Shown here: in pieces, positions 14,954 through 24,628 of the stretch
How positions within the stretch are numbered: the stretch's first letter is position 1
Layout: each line of letters starts with the position of its first letter
Assembly (NCBI GenBank): GCA_030430025.1
Contig: JAUIGR010000027.1
Coordinates: 1 to 32,528 of the forward strand
Direction of reading: 5' to 3'
From: Gammaproteobacteria bacterium
Lineage (GTDB): Bacteria; Pseudomonadota; Gammaproteobacteria; Xanthomonadales; Marinicellaceae
DNA length: 32,528 nucleotides
Translations under genes and position numbers: made by a program
The notes under the pieces: generated by a model
Told to the model about the DNA's origin: nothing
Seen by the model: only the letters and a program-made list of their open reading frames with translations
Databases searched by the model: none

Positions 14954-15790
14954 TCAAACCAAATCATAACCATCAAAGTTATATTTCACTTCCGCACGGT
15001 TTGAGACAACATACTCTGAATGAGTTTGATGACCTCCATTCTTTCTATCATATACTTTACGCCAAAGTTGATTTGATCGATAGATTTTATCATTGGCTTC
15101 CTCGAAACGATGGCCAACTTCAAATACACTGTATGAATACCGTTGCACTGAATCACATCTTATTTCCCCATTCAAACATTTAGCATCAAGCCATAGATTG
15201 ATTTGATAATGATTCTCGGTGTTATTTCTGACTCGTAAATCTCTATAGTTATACATAACAGTCGCTCCACTAGCGAATGGCAAGATACGTCCTTGATCTG
15301 GAAAAGGGTCAAAACTATGATGGTGCCGTTCGATAATTTCCAGTGGTGTATGCAAAAATAACCAGTACAATAGATTAGATGCCTGGCAGATTCCACCACC
15401 CACTCCCACTTGAACTTTTCCCTGTGATAATTCAATTCCAGGTAGGAAACCCCGGCGAATTGAAGGCTTGCCTACCAGTTTACAAAATGAGAACGTCTCA
15501 CCAGGCTTAATAACCAACCCATTGATCATTTTTACAACCACCTTTAGACTCTGAATTTTATTGAGTTGAAGTGTTTTATTTTCCTTTGAAGATAATTGTT
15601 TGATTAACACACTCTGATGCTTTTTTACTCGGAACTTCAGTCTTTTGCTGCCCTTATCATGGGCATACGCATAAGGATCTAGAATCCAGGATAACCGCCT
15701 TTCTACACGCTTAATAAAAACCACCAAGTGATATAAAATGGGGTGATAAGTAGCAAGTGACTTTTTAATGAAAGAAGGACGTCTTATCAT
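14954..15790 (-). CDS. VanW family protein
   Basis: Protein of the VanW family (PF04294), first noted in vancomycin-resistance clusters; its activity is unknown. Read from the ATG at 15790 it is 278 residues, near the usual size. Motifs: VIKPGETFSFCKLVGKPSIR, RRGFLPGIELSQGKVQVGVG and GGICQASNLLYWLFLHTPLE, followed by RHHHSFDPFPDQGRILPFAS. These are the diagnostic core. No signal peptide is evident at the N-terminus, which is basic. There is no vancomycin-resistance context, so no resistance role should be inferred. Confidence 0.88.
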   Translation of the reverse strand: MIRRPSFIKKSLATYHPILYHLVVFIKRVERRLSWILDPYAYAHDKGSKRLKFRVKKHQSVLIKQLSSKENKTLQLNKIQSLKVVVKMINGLVIKPGETFSFCKLVGKPSIRRGFLPGIELSQGKVQVGVGGGICQASNLLYWLFLHTPLEIIERHHHSFDPFPDQGRILPFASGATVMYNYRDLRVRNNTENHYQINLWLDAKCLNGEIRCDSVQRYSYSVFEVGHRFEEANDKIYRSNQLWRKVYDRKNGGHQTHSEYVVSNRAEVKYNFDGYDLV

Positions 15791-15900
15791 AACTAAGATA
15801 ATTGACAAAAGGTTCAGCTATATATTTTGCTGGTATCAGACCGCCCCAGATAAGAAAACGTATCAACATCAAAGACAAAAGATTCTTATTGCGCTATAAC

Positions 15901-16212
15901 TAGTCAGTCCTGAAAAAGTCTTTCCTGGCCTTTTCCAGCATCGGTCAAAAAAACACTTAAACGCAAAAGTGTGATTTTGCTGATGTTTTTTGACCTTACT
16001 TGAGCCTGATGGCTCAAGGTGAGCACGTCCCTGTGCCACACCATCGATCATAAAAAAGTTTCTGGAAAACTTTTTCACGTTAGCCTGAGAGCCGCATGGA
16101 AGCAGCGAATAAAAATGCATCGTGACACCTGTTTCCTGATCGAAAAAATGTGCAAAATTGAAGCAACTCTTTATGTTTAACAATAAGTGATGCATTTTTC
16201 AGGTTCGACTAA
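15901..16212 (+). repeat. Structured dispersed repeat, copy 4 (full length)
   Basis: Full ~312-bp copy lying 30 nt beyond the stop of the minus-strand cyclophilin gene. It carries the compensatory pair relative to copy 1: TCGATCA (16044-16050) pairs with TGATCGA (16137-16143), where copy 1 has TCGACCA and TGGTCGA. The GTGGCAC hairpin is broken here by an inserted base. It begins TAGTCAGTCCTGAAAAAG and ends TTTTTCAGGTTCGACTAA. Confidence 0.93.
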
Positions 16213-16241
16213 CGACAACAAAATTACCTTCTTTCAATCTC

Positions 16242-16739
16242 TTAAACGTATTCAGCCCACTCTTTGACACGCTCAACTTGTGCTTCCAACAAAGCATCTA
16301 CATCACCAGAAAGCGTTATCGTTTTAATTTCATCTCCTCCTTCAATGGCATCAACCACCGCCTGATCATTAGCAGAGATTACTTCTCCAAATACTGAATG
16401 TTTACCATCCAACCACGGCGTAGCCACATGTGTGATAAAGAACTGACTGCCATTCGTTCCTGGACCTGCGTTAGCCATTGACAATACACCTGGCTTATCA
16501 TGCTTCAAAGAAGTATCAATTTCATCTTCAAATCGATAACCAGGGCCTCCTGTACCGGTTCCAATTGGACAACCTCCTTGTATCATAAAATCTGGAATCA
16601 CACGATGGAAACTCAAATTATCATAAAAGCCACTTTTGGCTAAGTTAACAAAATTTGCAACAGTTATTGGCGTCTTATCCGCTGTCAAATTAAGGTTAAT
16701 ATCCCCCTTATTGGTTTGAATAGTTGCTTTGATTTGCAT
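16242..16739 (-). CDS. ppiB: Peptidyl-prolyl cis-trans isomerase, cyclophilin type
   Basis: Protein-folding enzyme that isomerises peptidyl-proline bonds. It has 165 residues with no signal peptide, so it is cytoplasmic. Catalytic and substrate-binding residues are visible: [20 protein letters not shown] (catalytic Arg), [20 protein letters not shown], and [12 protein letters not shown] (Trp, His). This is the E. coli PpiB type. It is a single gene with a divergent neighbour (16924) and a structured repeat behind it. Confidence 0.93.
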   Translation of the reverse strand: MQIKATIQTNKGDINLNLTADKTPITVANFVNLAKSGFYDNLSFHRVIPDFMIQGGCPIGTGTGGPGYRFEDEIDTSLKHDKPGVLSMANAGPGTNGSQFFITHVATPWLDGKHSVFGEVISANDQAVVDAIEGGDEIKTITLSGDVDALLEAQVERVKEWAEYV

Positions 16740-16923
16740 GTCAATATTCCAGATTAAAAAAACTATGTGGGGAAAATATTATTTTTTTCAAGTACTGAAG
16801 AACTAACAACATATGATCAAATGTCAACCATGAAAGAAAAAAGTCAAATAAAGGCAATAATTTACGATTGATAGAAAACAAGGAAATCGTTTAAGATGCT
16901 TGGCAAATAAATAAGAGTGTTTC

Positions 16924-18189
16924 ATGAAAAAATATATCATTTGGTCGATGATGGTAACCTCATTGAGTGTCGCAGCTGATATCAGACAAAACATCGAATC
17001 AATTGAACCACAAATGTTAGAGTGGCGACGTGATTTTCACCAACATCCAGAGCTCAGTAATGAGGAGTTTCGTACCAGTGATATAGTAACCAAACACTTA
17101 GAGTCCCTCAATATGAACGTTAAAACCAAGATCGCTCATACTGGTGTGGTTGGTTTGCTTGATAGTGGTAAACCAGGACCTCTCATTGCTTTAAGGGCTG
17201 ATATGGACGCACTGCCCGTCACAGAGCAAACCGACGTTCCATTTGCCTCAAAAGTCAAAGCACAGTACAGAGGTGAAGAGGTAGGAGTGATGCATGCCTG
17301 TGGACATGATACTCATGTGGCCATGCTAATGGCTGCGGCTGAAGTCCTGGCTCACAATAAAGATGAATGGCAGGGAAAAGTCATGTTTATTTTTCAACCT
17401 GCTGAGGAAGGTACCCTAGGCAATGACCCTGCTGGTGCTGAGTTGATGCTACAAGAAGGTATTTTCGACAAAACAAAACCCGAAGCTATCTACGGAATAC
17501 ACGTCACTTCTTCTTTGCCGTCTGGTGTGATCGGATTCAGAACTGGACCTTACATGGCTGCAGTAGATGACTTCGAATTGGTAGTCAAAGGGTTGCAAAC
17601 TCATGGTTCTAGGCCTTGGGGTGGTATCGATCCAATAGTCACATCAGCCCAAATCATCAATTCTGTTCAAACCATCATATCTCGTCGTACTGATATCACT
17701 AAAGCACCTGCTGTTGTTTCCTTTGGAGCCATCAAGGGAGGTATCCGGAACAATATTATTCCCGATGACGTCACTATGGTCGGTACCATTCGTAACTTCG
17801 ATATGGATATTCGTAAAGACATACATAATCAACTCAATGACATCGTTCACCATATCGGACAGGCCAACCAGGCAAAAATCGAATTCAAAATCAATCACGG
17901 GTATCCTGTCACCATCAACGACCCCGAACTGGGCCAACGCATGCTACCAACCCTCAACCAAGTGTTTGGAGAGCAAATGGTCATTGACCCTGGCCTGATT
18001 ACAGGTGCAGAAGATTTTTCATATTTTGCAAATGAAACACCTGGCTTATATTTTTTCATGGGTGTCACACCAATTGACCAGGATTATAAAACAGCAGCTT
18101 CTAATCACTCACCTTTGTTTTACGTTGATGAATCAGCACTTATTAAGGGAGTAGAAGCCTTCGTCTCACTGGTACAAAATCACAACTGA
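16924..18189 (+). CDS. Exported M20 family amidohydrolase (M20D, hippurate/IAA-amino-acid hydrolase-like)
   Basis: Metal-dependent hydrolase of N-acyl amino acids or related amides. It has 421 residues, beginning with a signal peptide (MKKYIIWSMMVTSLSVAADI, cleavage probably after SVA). Metal-site motifs: MHACGHDTH (His124, Cys126, His128), QPAEEG (catalytic Glu161 and ligand Glu162), GIHVTSSLPSG, and SNHSPLFYVDE near the end. The dimerisation domain carries RTGPYMAAVDDFELVVKG. This is family M20D by its HACGHD pattern. The substrate is unknown. The lipoprotein gene starts 1 bp after its stop, so the pair is probably co-transcribed; together they suggest amide/ester scavenging in the periplasm. 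Confidence 0.9.
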   Translation: MKKYIIWSMMVTSLSVAADIRQNIESIEPQMLEWRRDFHQHPELSNEEFRTSDIVTKHLESLNMNVKTKIAHTGVVGLLDSGKPGPLIALRADMDALPVTEQTDVPFASKVKAQYRGEEVGVMHACGHDTHVAMLMAAAEVLAHNKDEWQGKVMFIFQPAEEGTLGNDPAGAELMLQEGIFDKTKPEAIYGIHVTSSLPSGVIGFRTGPYMAAVDDFELVVKGLQTHGSRPWGGIDPIVTSAQIINSVQTIISRRTDITKAPAVVSFGAIKGGIRNNIIPDDVTMVGTIRNFDMDIRKDIHNQLNDIVHHIGQANQAKIEFKINHGYPVTINDPELGQRMLPTLNQVFGEQMVIDPGLITGAEDFSYFANETPGLYFFMGVTPIDQDYKTAASNHSPLFYVDESALIKGVEAFVSLVQNHN

Positions 18190-18190
18190 C

Positions 18191-19519
18191 ATGAATAAGC
18201 CATCAAAACCATATTACATGGGGCTGATATCATTAAGCTTTTTTTTATTGATTGGTTGTCAAATAAGCAGAAAACCAGATCTGGGTCGACTATACATCGA
18301 CCATGCTAATGACCAAAGTAATACACCACTAATTATCATTCATGGCACGATGGGTAGCAAACTACGTGATAGAGAAACACAAGAAGAGTTTTGGATTGGT
18401 AACCTAAAAAAATTGGCATTTTCTAATTACCGTGATCTGGCCTTAGAAATTGATACGGAAACATTAACCAACAAACCAGATGAACTCGAACCATACGAAA
18501 TACTTGATTCTGTTTCTGGAATGAAAATATATGAAGATCTGATTAACATTCTGACTAAATATGGCGGTTATCAGCTCAATCTTACAGCAAGCACAAAACA
18601 GCCTGGGAGAAACTTATATATTTTTACATATGATTGGCGGCAAGATAATGTAGCTTCTGCACAACAATTAGCCTCTTTCATCTCTCAAGTCAGAGCTAAC
18701 AATGAAAATAAACAGGTAGATATTGTTGCTCATTCAATGGGGGGATTGATCAGTCGGTATTATTTTCGTTACGGTGGTCAAGATGTTCTTGAAAAAAAAA
18801 CATTCATACCTAACTCCCAAGATCACAACGTACGTCACGCCATATTTCTTGGAACACCTAATTTAGGATCAGTTTTATCTGTCAATCGTTTTGTCAATGG
18901 CTTTCAATTTAACGTCAGAACCATCCCCATAGAGGTGCTCATTACATTACCAAGCGTATATCAACTACTGCCTTTTGATCAAGATCCTTGGTTGTATAAC
19001 ACCTTAGGCGAAGCAGTTGATTTGAACCTATATGACATAGCCACATGGCAAATGTACCAATGGGGTGTATATAATCTTGAAGTCCAACAACAAATCAATA
19101 AATATCACCCTGGTGAACTAGACACATATATTTCGTTTTTTAATAAACAACTCCAACGAGCTGAAAAATTCTGGCAAGCATTATCAGTATCACAAAAGGA
19201 ACCTTTCCAAAAATTCGTAGTATTGGGTGGTGATTGCCAATCAACTACTGACAACTTGATTCTTGAATATGTAAACAGTCAAGTGATGTTACACGCCAAA
19301 CCCAATCAAATAGTTAACCCCAGTCCAGAAATCGACTATCGATTATTAATGATGTCACCTGGAGACGGTCATGTAACTAAAAGTTCTCTTCTTGGTAGAA
19401 CACAAAGTGAATCATTTAACATCCCAATCAAATACCCTATTTTGCTTTGTGAAGACCACCTAAAACTAACCAAAAATATCAATTTTCAGGACAATCTCTT
19501 ACACATACTCTTGCAATAA
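18191..19519 (+). CDS. Lipoprotein lipase/acyltransferase, LCAT-like alpha/beta hydrolase
   Basis: Alpha/beta hydrolase of 442 residues anchored by a lipobox: the N-terminal hydrophobic segment ends LLIGC, with Cys23 as the lipidated residue and Gln at +2. The oxyanion loop is PLIIIHGTMGSKLRDRET (about 47-64), and the nucleophile elbow is VAHSMGG with Ser182. The family block YDWRQDNVASAQQLASF lies ahead of it. DGHVTKSSLL near 400 is the likely region of the catalytic His. The length and order resemble the LCAT/phospholipase group (PF02450). It starts 1 bp after the amidohydrolase. Substrate (phospholipid or neutral lipid) is not known. Confidence 0.85.
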   Translation: MNKPSKPYYMGLISLSFFLLIGCQISRKPDLGRLYIDHANDQSNTPLIIIHGTMGSKLRDRETQEEFWIGNLKKLAFSNYRDLALEIDTETLTNKPDELEPYEILDSVSGMKIYEDLINILTKYGGYQLNLTASTKQPGRNLYIFTYDWRQDNVASAQQLASFISQVRANNENKQVDIVAHSMGGLISRYYFRYGGQDVLEKKTFIPNSQDHNVRHAIFLGTPNLGSVLSVNRFVNGFQFNVRTIPIEVLITLPSVYQLLPFDQDPWLYNTLGEAVDLNLYDIATWQMYQWGVYNLEVQQQINKYHPGELDTYISFFNKQLQRAEKFWQALSVSQKEPFQKFVVLGGDCQSTTDNLILEYVNSQVMLHAKPNQIVNPSPEIDYRLLMMSPGDGHVTKSSLLGRTQSESFNIPIKYPILLCEDHLKLTKNINFQDNLLHILLQ

Positions 19520-19527
19520 TAACTTGA

Positions 19528-19974
19528 TTAAGAAGCCTGATGAGATTCAGCAAAAGATTTAAAATCTTCCAAATATTGACATGACTGTTTTTGAAACATC
19601 GATTTTGGCATAAACCAAGACATCAGTTTCATCACACCAGAAAATTTAAACTCATGATCCGCTGTCCAAACAGTATGACCAGCATCATCTTCTCTGAAAT
19701 GATTTTCCACCAAATTCCAAACACCTTTGGCTTCATAAGTAGCATCAAAGCGCTCAGGGAAATCATAATTAACGATGGTTTCGATCATCTCCAACTCTCG
19801 TTTTCCCATTTTGTAATGAAGCTTCATTTGAGCCCCTTCACGCCCTGGATCGCCACCTAGCAGCTCAAAGGATATCAACCCTTTCTGCCAATATTTCATG
19901 TTATCTGGATTGTCCAGTAGCTCAATAACACGTTGACGTGGTAAATCAATGGTTACTTTATTTTGATATTTCAT
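19528..19974 (-). CDS. SRPBCC family protein
   Basis: Small hydrophobic-ligand-binding or stress-type fold protein, 148 residues. Visible features are the N-terminal beta strand KYQNKVTIDLPRQRVIELLD and the motif DNMKYWQKGLISFELLGGDP, with WTADHEFKFSG farther on and a C-terminal amphipathic helix. Function is unknown; members range from START-like to polyketide cyclases. It is convergent with the lipoprotein gene, with only 8 bp between stops and no terminator. Confidence 0.75.
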   Translation of the reverse strand: MKYQNKVTIDLPRQRVIELLDNPDNMKYWQKGLISFELLGGDPGREGAQMKLHYKMGKRELEMIETIVNYDFPERFDATYEAKGVWNLVENHFREDDAGHTVWTADHEFKFSGVMKLMSWFMPKSMFQKQSCQYLEDFKSFAESHQAS

Positions 19975-20191
19975 GTCATTTCATTTCATTAAATTTAGAT
20001 TTTCTAAAATAGATTCTTTAACCTATGGTGCATTCAGGAAAGAACTGATCGCTTTCCAATGAAAATCCTATTTTTTCATTCGCAATAATCAAAAATTTCT
20101 CTTACTTTTTGTGGTACCTACCTAATTTGCCTATTAATATCAAATGTAGCAAAATTTGCTGCAAATACAACACGGATATTCTTTAGCACCA

Positions 20192-22306
20192 TCATTCCAA
20201 TTCAGCAAGCACGCAACGCAAAGTACCATAATCGTATAAACCGTCCAGAGCGTCATAAACAGGCTTGAGTTTCTTATCATCCAAATATTCCGTCATTTCG
20301 GCTGTTTGAATGATATATTCAATTTCATTATCATCTAATCCAGTGACGTCTCTTTTGTCAACCAAACCAACAGCAATGGCTTGAGATAAATGCATATAAA
20401 CCGTATTGATATTCAAATCAAGAATATCTGCCACTGCTTCAGCATCTTTATGCTCTAAAAAATGGTCCAAAGTTACATTGACAACTTCTTCTAATCGATT
20501 ATCCAACTTCTCTGGCAAAGGGTTATCTTTGATAACTTGAATAAATTGTTTCCCGTACTTGGCTAATTTGTATTCGCCAACACCTTGCACATACATAAAT
20601 TTTTCGCTTTCAATGGGTCGCTTACGAACCATTTCTAGCAAAGAAGCATCAGAAAAAATGACATACGGTGGCACACCATGCTCAGCAGCCAAATTAGTTC
20701 TTAGTGTTCTCAACGCTTCCCATAAAACCTGATCATGACGACCAAGATCCACTTCATCTTTTTTCTTGGTCTTATTTTTCGCTTTAACCACTTCCCTGAT
20801 ATAAAAGGGTTCATCTCCCCTAAGTATGGGTTTGGCTTTTTGATTCAATTGCAACGACCCATATGCTTCATCAACATCAATATAACCCTTGCTCACCAAT
20901 TGACGATATAACCGTCGCCACCAAGTTTTGAGATGGTCTTTACCAATTCCAAAAATTGACAACTTATCATGTTTCAACTTTTTAACACGTTCATCAGAAT
21001 CATTACCTAAAAGTAAATCAATCAAATACATCATACCAAATTGATGACCCGTGTGATGAATTGCTGACATCGCCATTTGTGCTTCTCTAGAAGCATCTGT
21101 TCTTTCTGGTGGATTGAGGCAATTATCACAATTGCCACAAGGTTTTGGCAACACTTCATCAAAGTAATTCAGTAATGTCTGACGTCTGCATTCAAGCTGT
21201 TCACACAAGTCAACCAATGCATCTAGTTTGTCATGCAAAACCTGTTTATGATCATCACCTGCTTCAGATTCCCTGATAAATTGGCGCTGCATGACCACAT
21301 CCTGATAATTATAGGCCATCCAAGCATTAGAAGGTTCACCATCTCGACCAGCTCGACCAGTCTCTTGGTAATAAGACTCGATATTTTTAGGCATGGAAAA
21401 ATGCGCTACAAACCTTACATCAGGTTTATCGATACCCATACCAAAAGCAATGGTTGCAACGATTATGATGCCTTCTTCCCGTAAAAATTGAGCCTGATTT
21501 GCTTGTCTAATTTTGTTGGACAAACCAGCATGATACGGTAAACTCTTACGACCTTGCTTATTCAGAAATCCAGCCACTGATTCCACTTTACGACGAGATA
21601 AACAATACACGATACCCGCATCATCTGGATGATTTTCCCTAATAAAACGCCAGAGCTGCTGTTTACCATTTTCCTGTTCTTCAATAGCATATGTGATATT
21701 AGGACGATCAAAACTAGATACAAAAACCTCCGCGTTTTCCAGCCTTAACTCTTTAATGATTTCATCCCGAACTTTTTTATCTGCGGTTGCTGTCAATGCA
21801 ATACGAGGTACATCAGGAAATAATTCATGTAAAGTCGAAAGCTGTTGATACTCTCTCCTAAAATCATGCCCCCATTGGGAAACACAATGGGCCTCATCTA
21901 TTGCAAATAAACCAATATCAACAGTTCGCAAAAATGCTTGCATCTCATCACTAACCAAACGTTCAGGAGACAAATAAAGCAAATCTAATCGACCATCAAT
22001 GATTTGTTGTTTAACGCACTCCTCTTCACCTAGAGACAATGTAGAATTAATATATGCCGCTTTCACACCGAGTTGTAACAAGGCATCGACTTGATCTTGC
22101 ATTAAAGCAATTAATGGAGAAACAATAACCCCCACACCTTTTCTGACAATCGCCGGAATCTGGTAACACAAAGATTTACCTCCACCTGTAGGCATCAAAA
22201 CCAAAGCATCCTGACCAGATACGACTGTCTCGACAATGGCCTTCTGCTGACTACGAAATGCATCGTAACCAAAAACTTCCCTAAGAATTTTAACCGCGTC
22301 TGTCAT
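20192..22306 (-). CDS. recQ: ATP-dependent DNA helicase RecQ, long form with a C-terminal HTH domain
   Basis: 3'-5' helicase of the RecQ family; acts in recombination and replication-fork repair. It is 704 residues, about 95 longer than E. coli RecQ. Motifs: Gln20 (Q-motif), Walker A PTGGGKS (39-45), DEAH (137-140) in FAIDEAHCVSQWGHDFRREY, helicase domain 2 with FGMGIDKPDVRFVAHFSMPK and QETGRAGRDG, then four cysteines (CRRQTLLNYFDEV, CGNCDNCLNPP) of the zinc-binding RQC domain. An HRDC domain follows (about 520-600: LRTNLAAEHGVPPYVIFSDA), then about 90 residues resembling an HTH_40 domain (AEAVADILDLNINTVYMHLS). It is a single gene; the stop lies 217 bp from the SRPBCC gene. Confidence 0.95.
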   Translation of the reverse strand: MTDAVKILREVFGYDAFRSQQKAIVETVVSGQDALVLMPTGGGKSLCYQIPAIVRKGVGVIVSPLIALMQDQVDALLQLGVKAAYINSTLSLGEEECVKQQIIDGRLDLLYLSPERLVSDEMQAFLRTVDIGLFAIDEAHCVSQWGHDFRREYQQLSTLHELFPDVPRIALTATADKKVRDEIIKELRLENAEVFVSSFDRPNITYAIEEQENGKQQLWRFIRENHPDDAGIVYCLSRRKVESVAGFLNKQGRKSLPYHAGLSNKIRQANQAQFLREEGIIIVATIAFGMGIDKPDVRFVAHFSMPKNIESYYQETGRAGRDGEPSNAWMAYNYQDVVMQRQFIRESEAGDDHKQVLHDKLDALVDLCEQLECRRQTLLNYFDEVLPKPCGNCDNCLNPPERTDASREAQMAMSAIHHTGHQFGMMYLIDLLLGNDSDERVKKLKHDKLSIFGIGKDHLKTWWRRLYRQLVSKGYIDVDEAYGSLQLNQKAKPILRGDEPFYIREVVKAKNKTKKKDEVDLGRHDQVLWEALRTLRTNLAAEHGVPPYVIFSDASLLEMVRKRPIESEKFMYVQGVGEYKLAKYGKQFIQVIKDNPLPEKLDNRLEEVVNVTLDHFLEHKDAEAVADILDLNINTVYMHLSQAIAVGLVDKRDVTGLDDNEIEYIIQTAEMTEYLDDKKLKPVYDALDGLYDYGTLRCVLAELE

Positions 22307-22478
22307 ATTAAATGATTGTAAACAATAGACAGATTGAATTCAAGATAACTGCCATATTGGCTTATTGAAAAAATGTCTCAATTCAGTTTGATGATATCTG
22401 ATTTATCAAACCATGAAATCAGCACCAAAAACACACTCAAAGCATGATTTTGTAGATCATACATAGGACAAAAGACAC

Positions 22479-22508
22479 ATGACAAAAACACCACGTGTCA
22501 TCTAGAAT
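22479..22508 (+). promoter_or_regulatory. Putative sigma-70 promoter of the M13 peptidase gene
   Basis: ATGACA (22479-22484) and TAGAAT (22503-22508) are spaced 18 bp, with the start codon about 30 bp after the -10. A TGACA/TGTCA dyad with an 11-base spacer covers the -35 region. Inferred by eye; no experimental support. Confidence 0.5.
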
Positions 22509-22537
22509 AAGATCCTATTTTAAACGAGATACGACTA

Positions 22538-24583
22538 ATGAAGAACACATTACTTGCCATGAGCATGACAATGAGCATACTGCCTATGAGTCTCATTGCT
22601 GCCGAAAGCGTCACGAATAACAAAGCCAAAGAAAACAAAGCACTTATCTCTGGTATTGACCAGAGTAACATGAATCCACTGGTTAGGCCACAGGATGACT
22701 TTTACCGCTACATGAATGGAACTTGGTTGACTCATTTTGAATTGCCAGCTGACAAATCTAATTATGGCGCATTCACTAAACTGGCAGAAGAAAGTCGTGA
22801 ACATGTCCAAGCCATCATCAATGATGTTTCCAAAGGAGATAACGAATCTGGCAGTGATGAACAAAAGATTGCCGATATTTACAGAACTTATATGGACACT
22901 GAAACATTGGAAAAAAAAGGACTAAAGCCTATCGCTAATGAACTCAAAAGAATCAGAGACATCAATGACAAGGAGACCCTGTCAGAATATATGAGTTACG
23001 CGGATATTTACAGTACTGCACCGATCGGCATGTATGTATATATTGACCAAAAACAATCTGATCAGCACATTGTTTACATAGCACAAAGCGGCCTCGGCTT
23101 ACCTGACCGTGACTATTATTTTAAAGACGACGAAAAATCAAAAGAAATACAACAAGCTTATATCAAACATATTGCTAACATGTTGAGTCTGGCTGGTATC
23201 AAAGACAGTGACAAAAAAGCCTTAAAGATATATTCCATTGAAATGACATTGGCCGAAGGTCAATGGACTCAAATTGAAAACCGTGATAGTGAAAAGACTT
23301 ATAACAAAATGACTTTTGATGAGTTGACAACCAAAATACCTGAAATTAACTGGGATGCATGGCTTAAAAACAGCATGATCGACCAACCCGATCATGTTGT
23401 TGTTGCACAACCATCTTATTTAGCCACTGTAAATAGTGCATTACACCACTTCAATATAGATGACTGGAAAGACTACTACACCTTCCATTTACTCAGCAAA
23501 ACCGCCACTTATCTCACTGAAGCCTTGGACAAAGAAAACTTCAGCTTTTATGGAACTGTACTATCTGGCACAACAGCACAAGAACCTCGATGGAAACGCG
23601 GTGTCGACCTGGTTAATGGCATTGCTGGAGAGCTGGTCGGTAAAGTCTATGTCAAAAAACACTTCCCAGCAGCGGCTAAAAAACGAATGGTTCAATTGAT
23701 CGAAAATCTGCGCACCGCTTATGGCGAAAGCATCAAGGAACTGGAGTGGATGAGTCAAGAAACCAAGAAAAAAGCCTTGGAAAAACTGGCCAAATTTGAC
23801 CCTAAAATTGGTTATCCTGATGTCTGGCGTGACTACAGCAAAATGAATATTCAGAATCAAGATTTGATTGCCAACATGAAAGAAGCCACACGTTTTTTGA
23901 CCCACAGAAACCGCAGTAAGCTAGGCCAACCGATTGACCGCAACGAATGGGCTATGAATCCGCAAACTGTCAATGCTTATTATAACCCAACAAAAAATGA
24001 AATCGTTTTCCCAGCAGCCATTCTACAACCTCCTTTTTTCAATCTTGAGGCTGATGAGGCAGTGAACTACGGAGCCATTGGAGCTGTGATTGGACATGAG
24101 ATGGGTCATGGCTTTGATGACCAAGGTTCTAAATATGATGGTGATGGTAATTTAAAAAATTGGTGGACTGATGAAGATCGAAAACAGTTTGAATTACGAA
24201 CCAATCAATTAATTAAACAATATGATGCCTTCACAGTAGTTGATGGTACCCATGTCAAAGGTGAATTTACTCAAGGTGAAAACATTGGTGATTTAAGTGG
24301 ACTATCAATCGCCTATAAGGCATTCAAAAACAATCATCCAGACAGTCCTGTTATCGATGGGTTGACGGGTGATCAAAGATTCTTCATGGGTTGGGCTCAG
24401 GTGTGGATGCGTAAATACCGCAATGAAGAATTATTGAAACGAATTGACACCGATCCACACTCACCATCCGAATTTCGGGCCAATGGTATTTTGCGCAATT
24501 TACCAGAGTTTTACCAAGCATTTGATGTCAAACCAGGTGATGGTATGTATCTTAATCCTGAAGAACGCGTCAAAATCTGGTAA
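22538..24583 (+). CDS. pepO: Exported M13 family metallopeptidase (PepO/neprilysin-like)
   Basis: Zinc endopeptidase of the neprilysin family, 681 residues. It has a signal peptide (MKNTLLAMSMTMSILPMSLI, then AAES, cleavage near A22-23), so it is periplasmic or secreted. The zinc site HEMGH (520-524) lies in VIGHEMGHGFDDQGSKYDGD, and the third ligand is Glu581 in GENIGDLSGLS, with Asp585 supporting. The family blocks NAYYNPTKNEIVFPAAILQP (about 485-504) and the C-terminal MGWAQVW...DPHSPSEFRANG are present. Members cleave short peptides. It has its own promoter and is followed by a terminator hairpin. Confidence 0.93.
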   Translation: MKNTLLAMSMTMSILPMSLIAAESVTNNKAKENKALISGIDQSNMNPLVRPQDDFYRYMNGTWLTHFELPADKSNYGAFTKLAEESREHVQAIINDVSKGDNESGSDEQKIADIYRTYMDTETLEKKGLKPIANELKRIRDINDKETLSEYMSYADIYSTAPIGMYVYIDQKQSDQHIVYIAQSGLGLPDRDYYFKDDEKSKEIQQAYIKHIANMLSLAGIKDSDKKALKIYSIEMTLAEGQWTQIENRDSEKTYNKMTFDELTTKIPEINWDAWLKNSMIDQPDHVVVAQPSYLATVNSALHHFNIDDWKDYYTFHLLSKTATYLTEALDKENFSFYGTVLSGTTAQEPRWKRGVDLVNGIAGELVGKVYVKKHFPAAAKKRMVQLIENLRTAYGESIKELEWMSQETKKKALEKLAKFDPKIGYPDVWRDYSKMNIQNQDLIANMKEATRFLTHRNRSKLGQPIDRNEWAMNPQTVNAYYNPTKNEIVFPAAILQPPFFNLEADEAVNYGAIGAVIGHEMGHGFDDQGSKYDGDGNLKNWWTDEDRKQFELRTNQLIKQYDAFTVVDGTHVKGEFTQGENIGDLSGLSIAYKAFKNNHPDSPVIDGLTGDQRFFMGWAQVWMRKYRNEELLKRIDTDPHSPSEFRANGILRNLPEFYQAFDVKPGDGMYLNPEERVKIW

Positions 24584-24598
24584 AAAAGCATATCCCAC

Positions 24599-24628
24599 AA
24601 AAAAGCCGCTAACAATTGGCGGCTTTTT
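24599..24628 (+). terminator. Rho-independent terminator behind the M13 peptidase gene
   Basis: AAAAAGCCGC and GCGGCTTTTT pair across a TAACAATTG-type loop, and the stem ends in T5. It lies 15 nt after the stop codon. Confidence 0.88.

Noticed and set aside
14950-15183. 77-codon plus-strand frame
   Set aside because: It is antisense to the VanW family gene, whose family motifs are clear; there is no recognisable product.
14954-15790. Vancomycin-resistance function
   Set aside because: VanW family proteins occur widely outside resistance clusters, and no van ligase, dehydrogenase or sensor genes are nearby.
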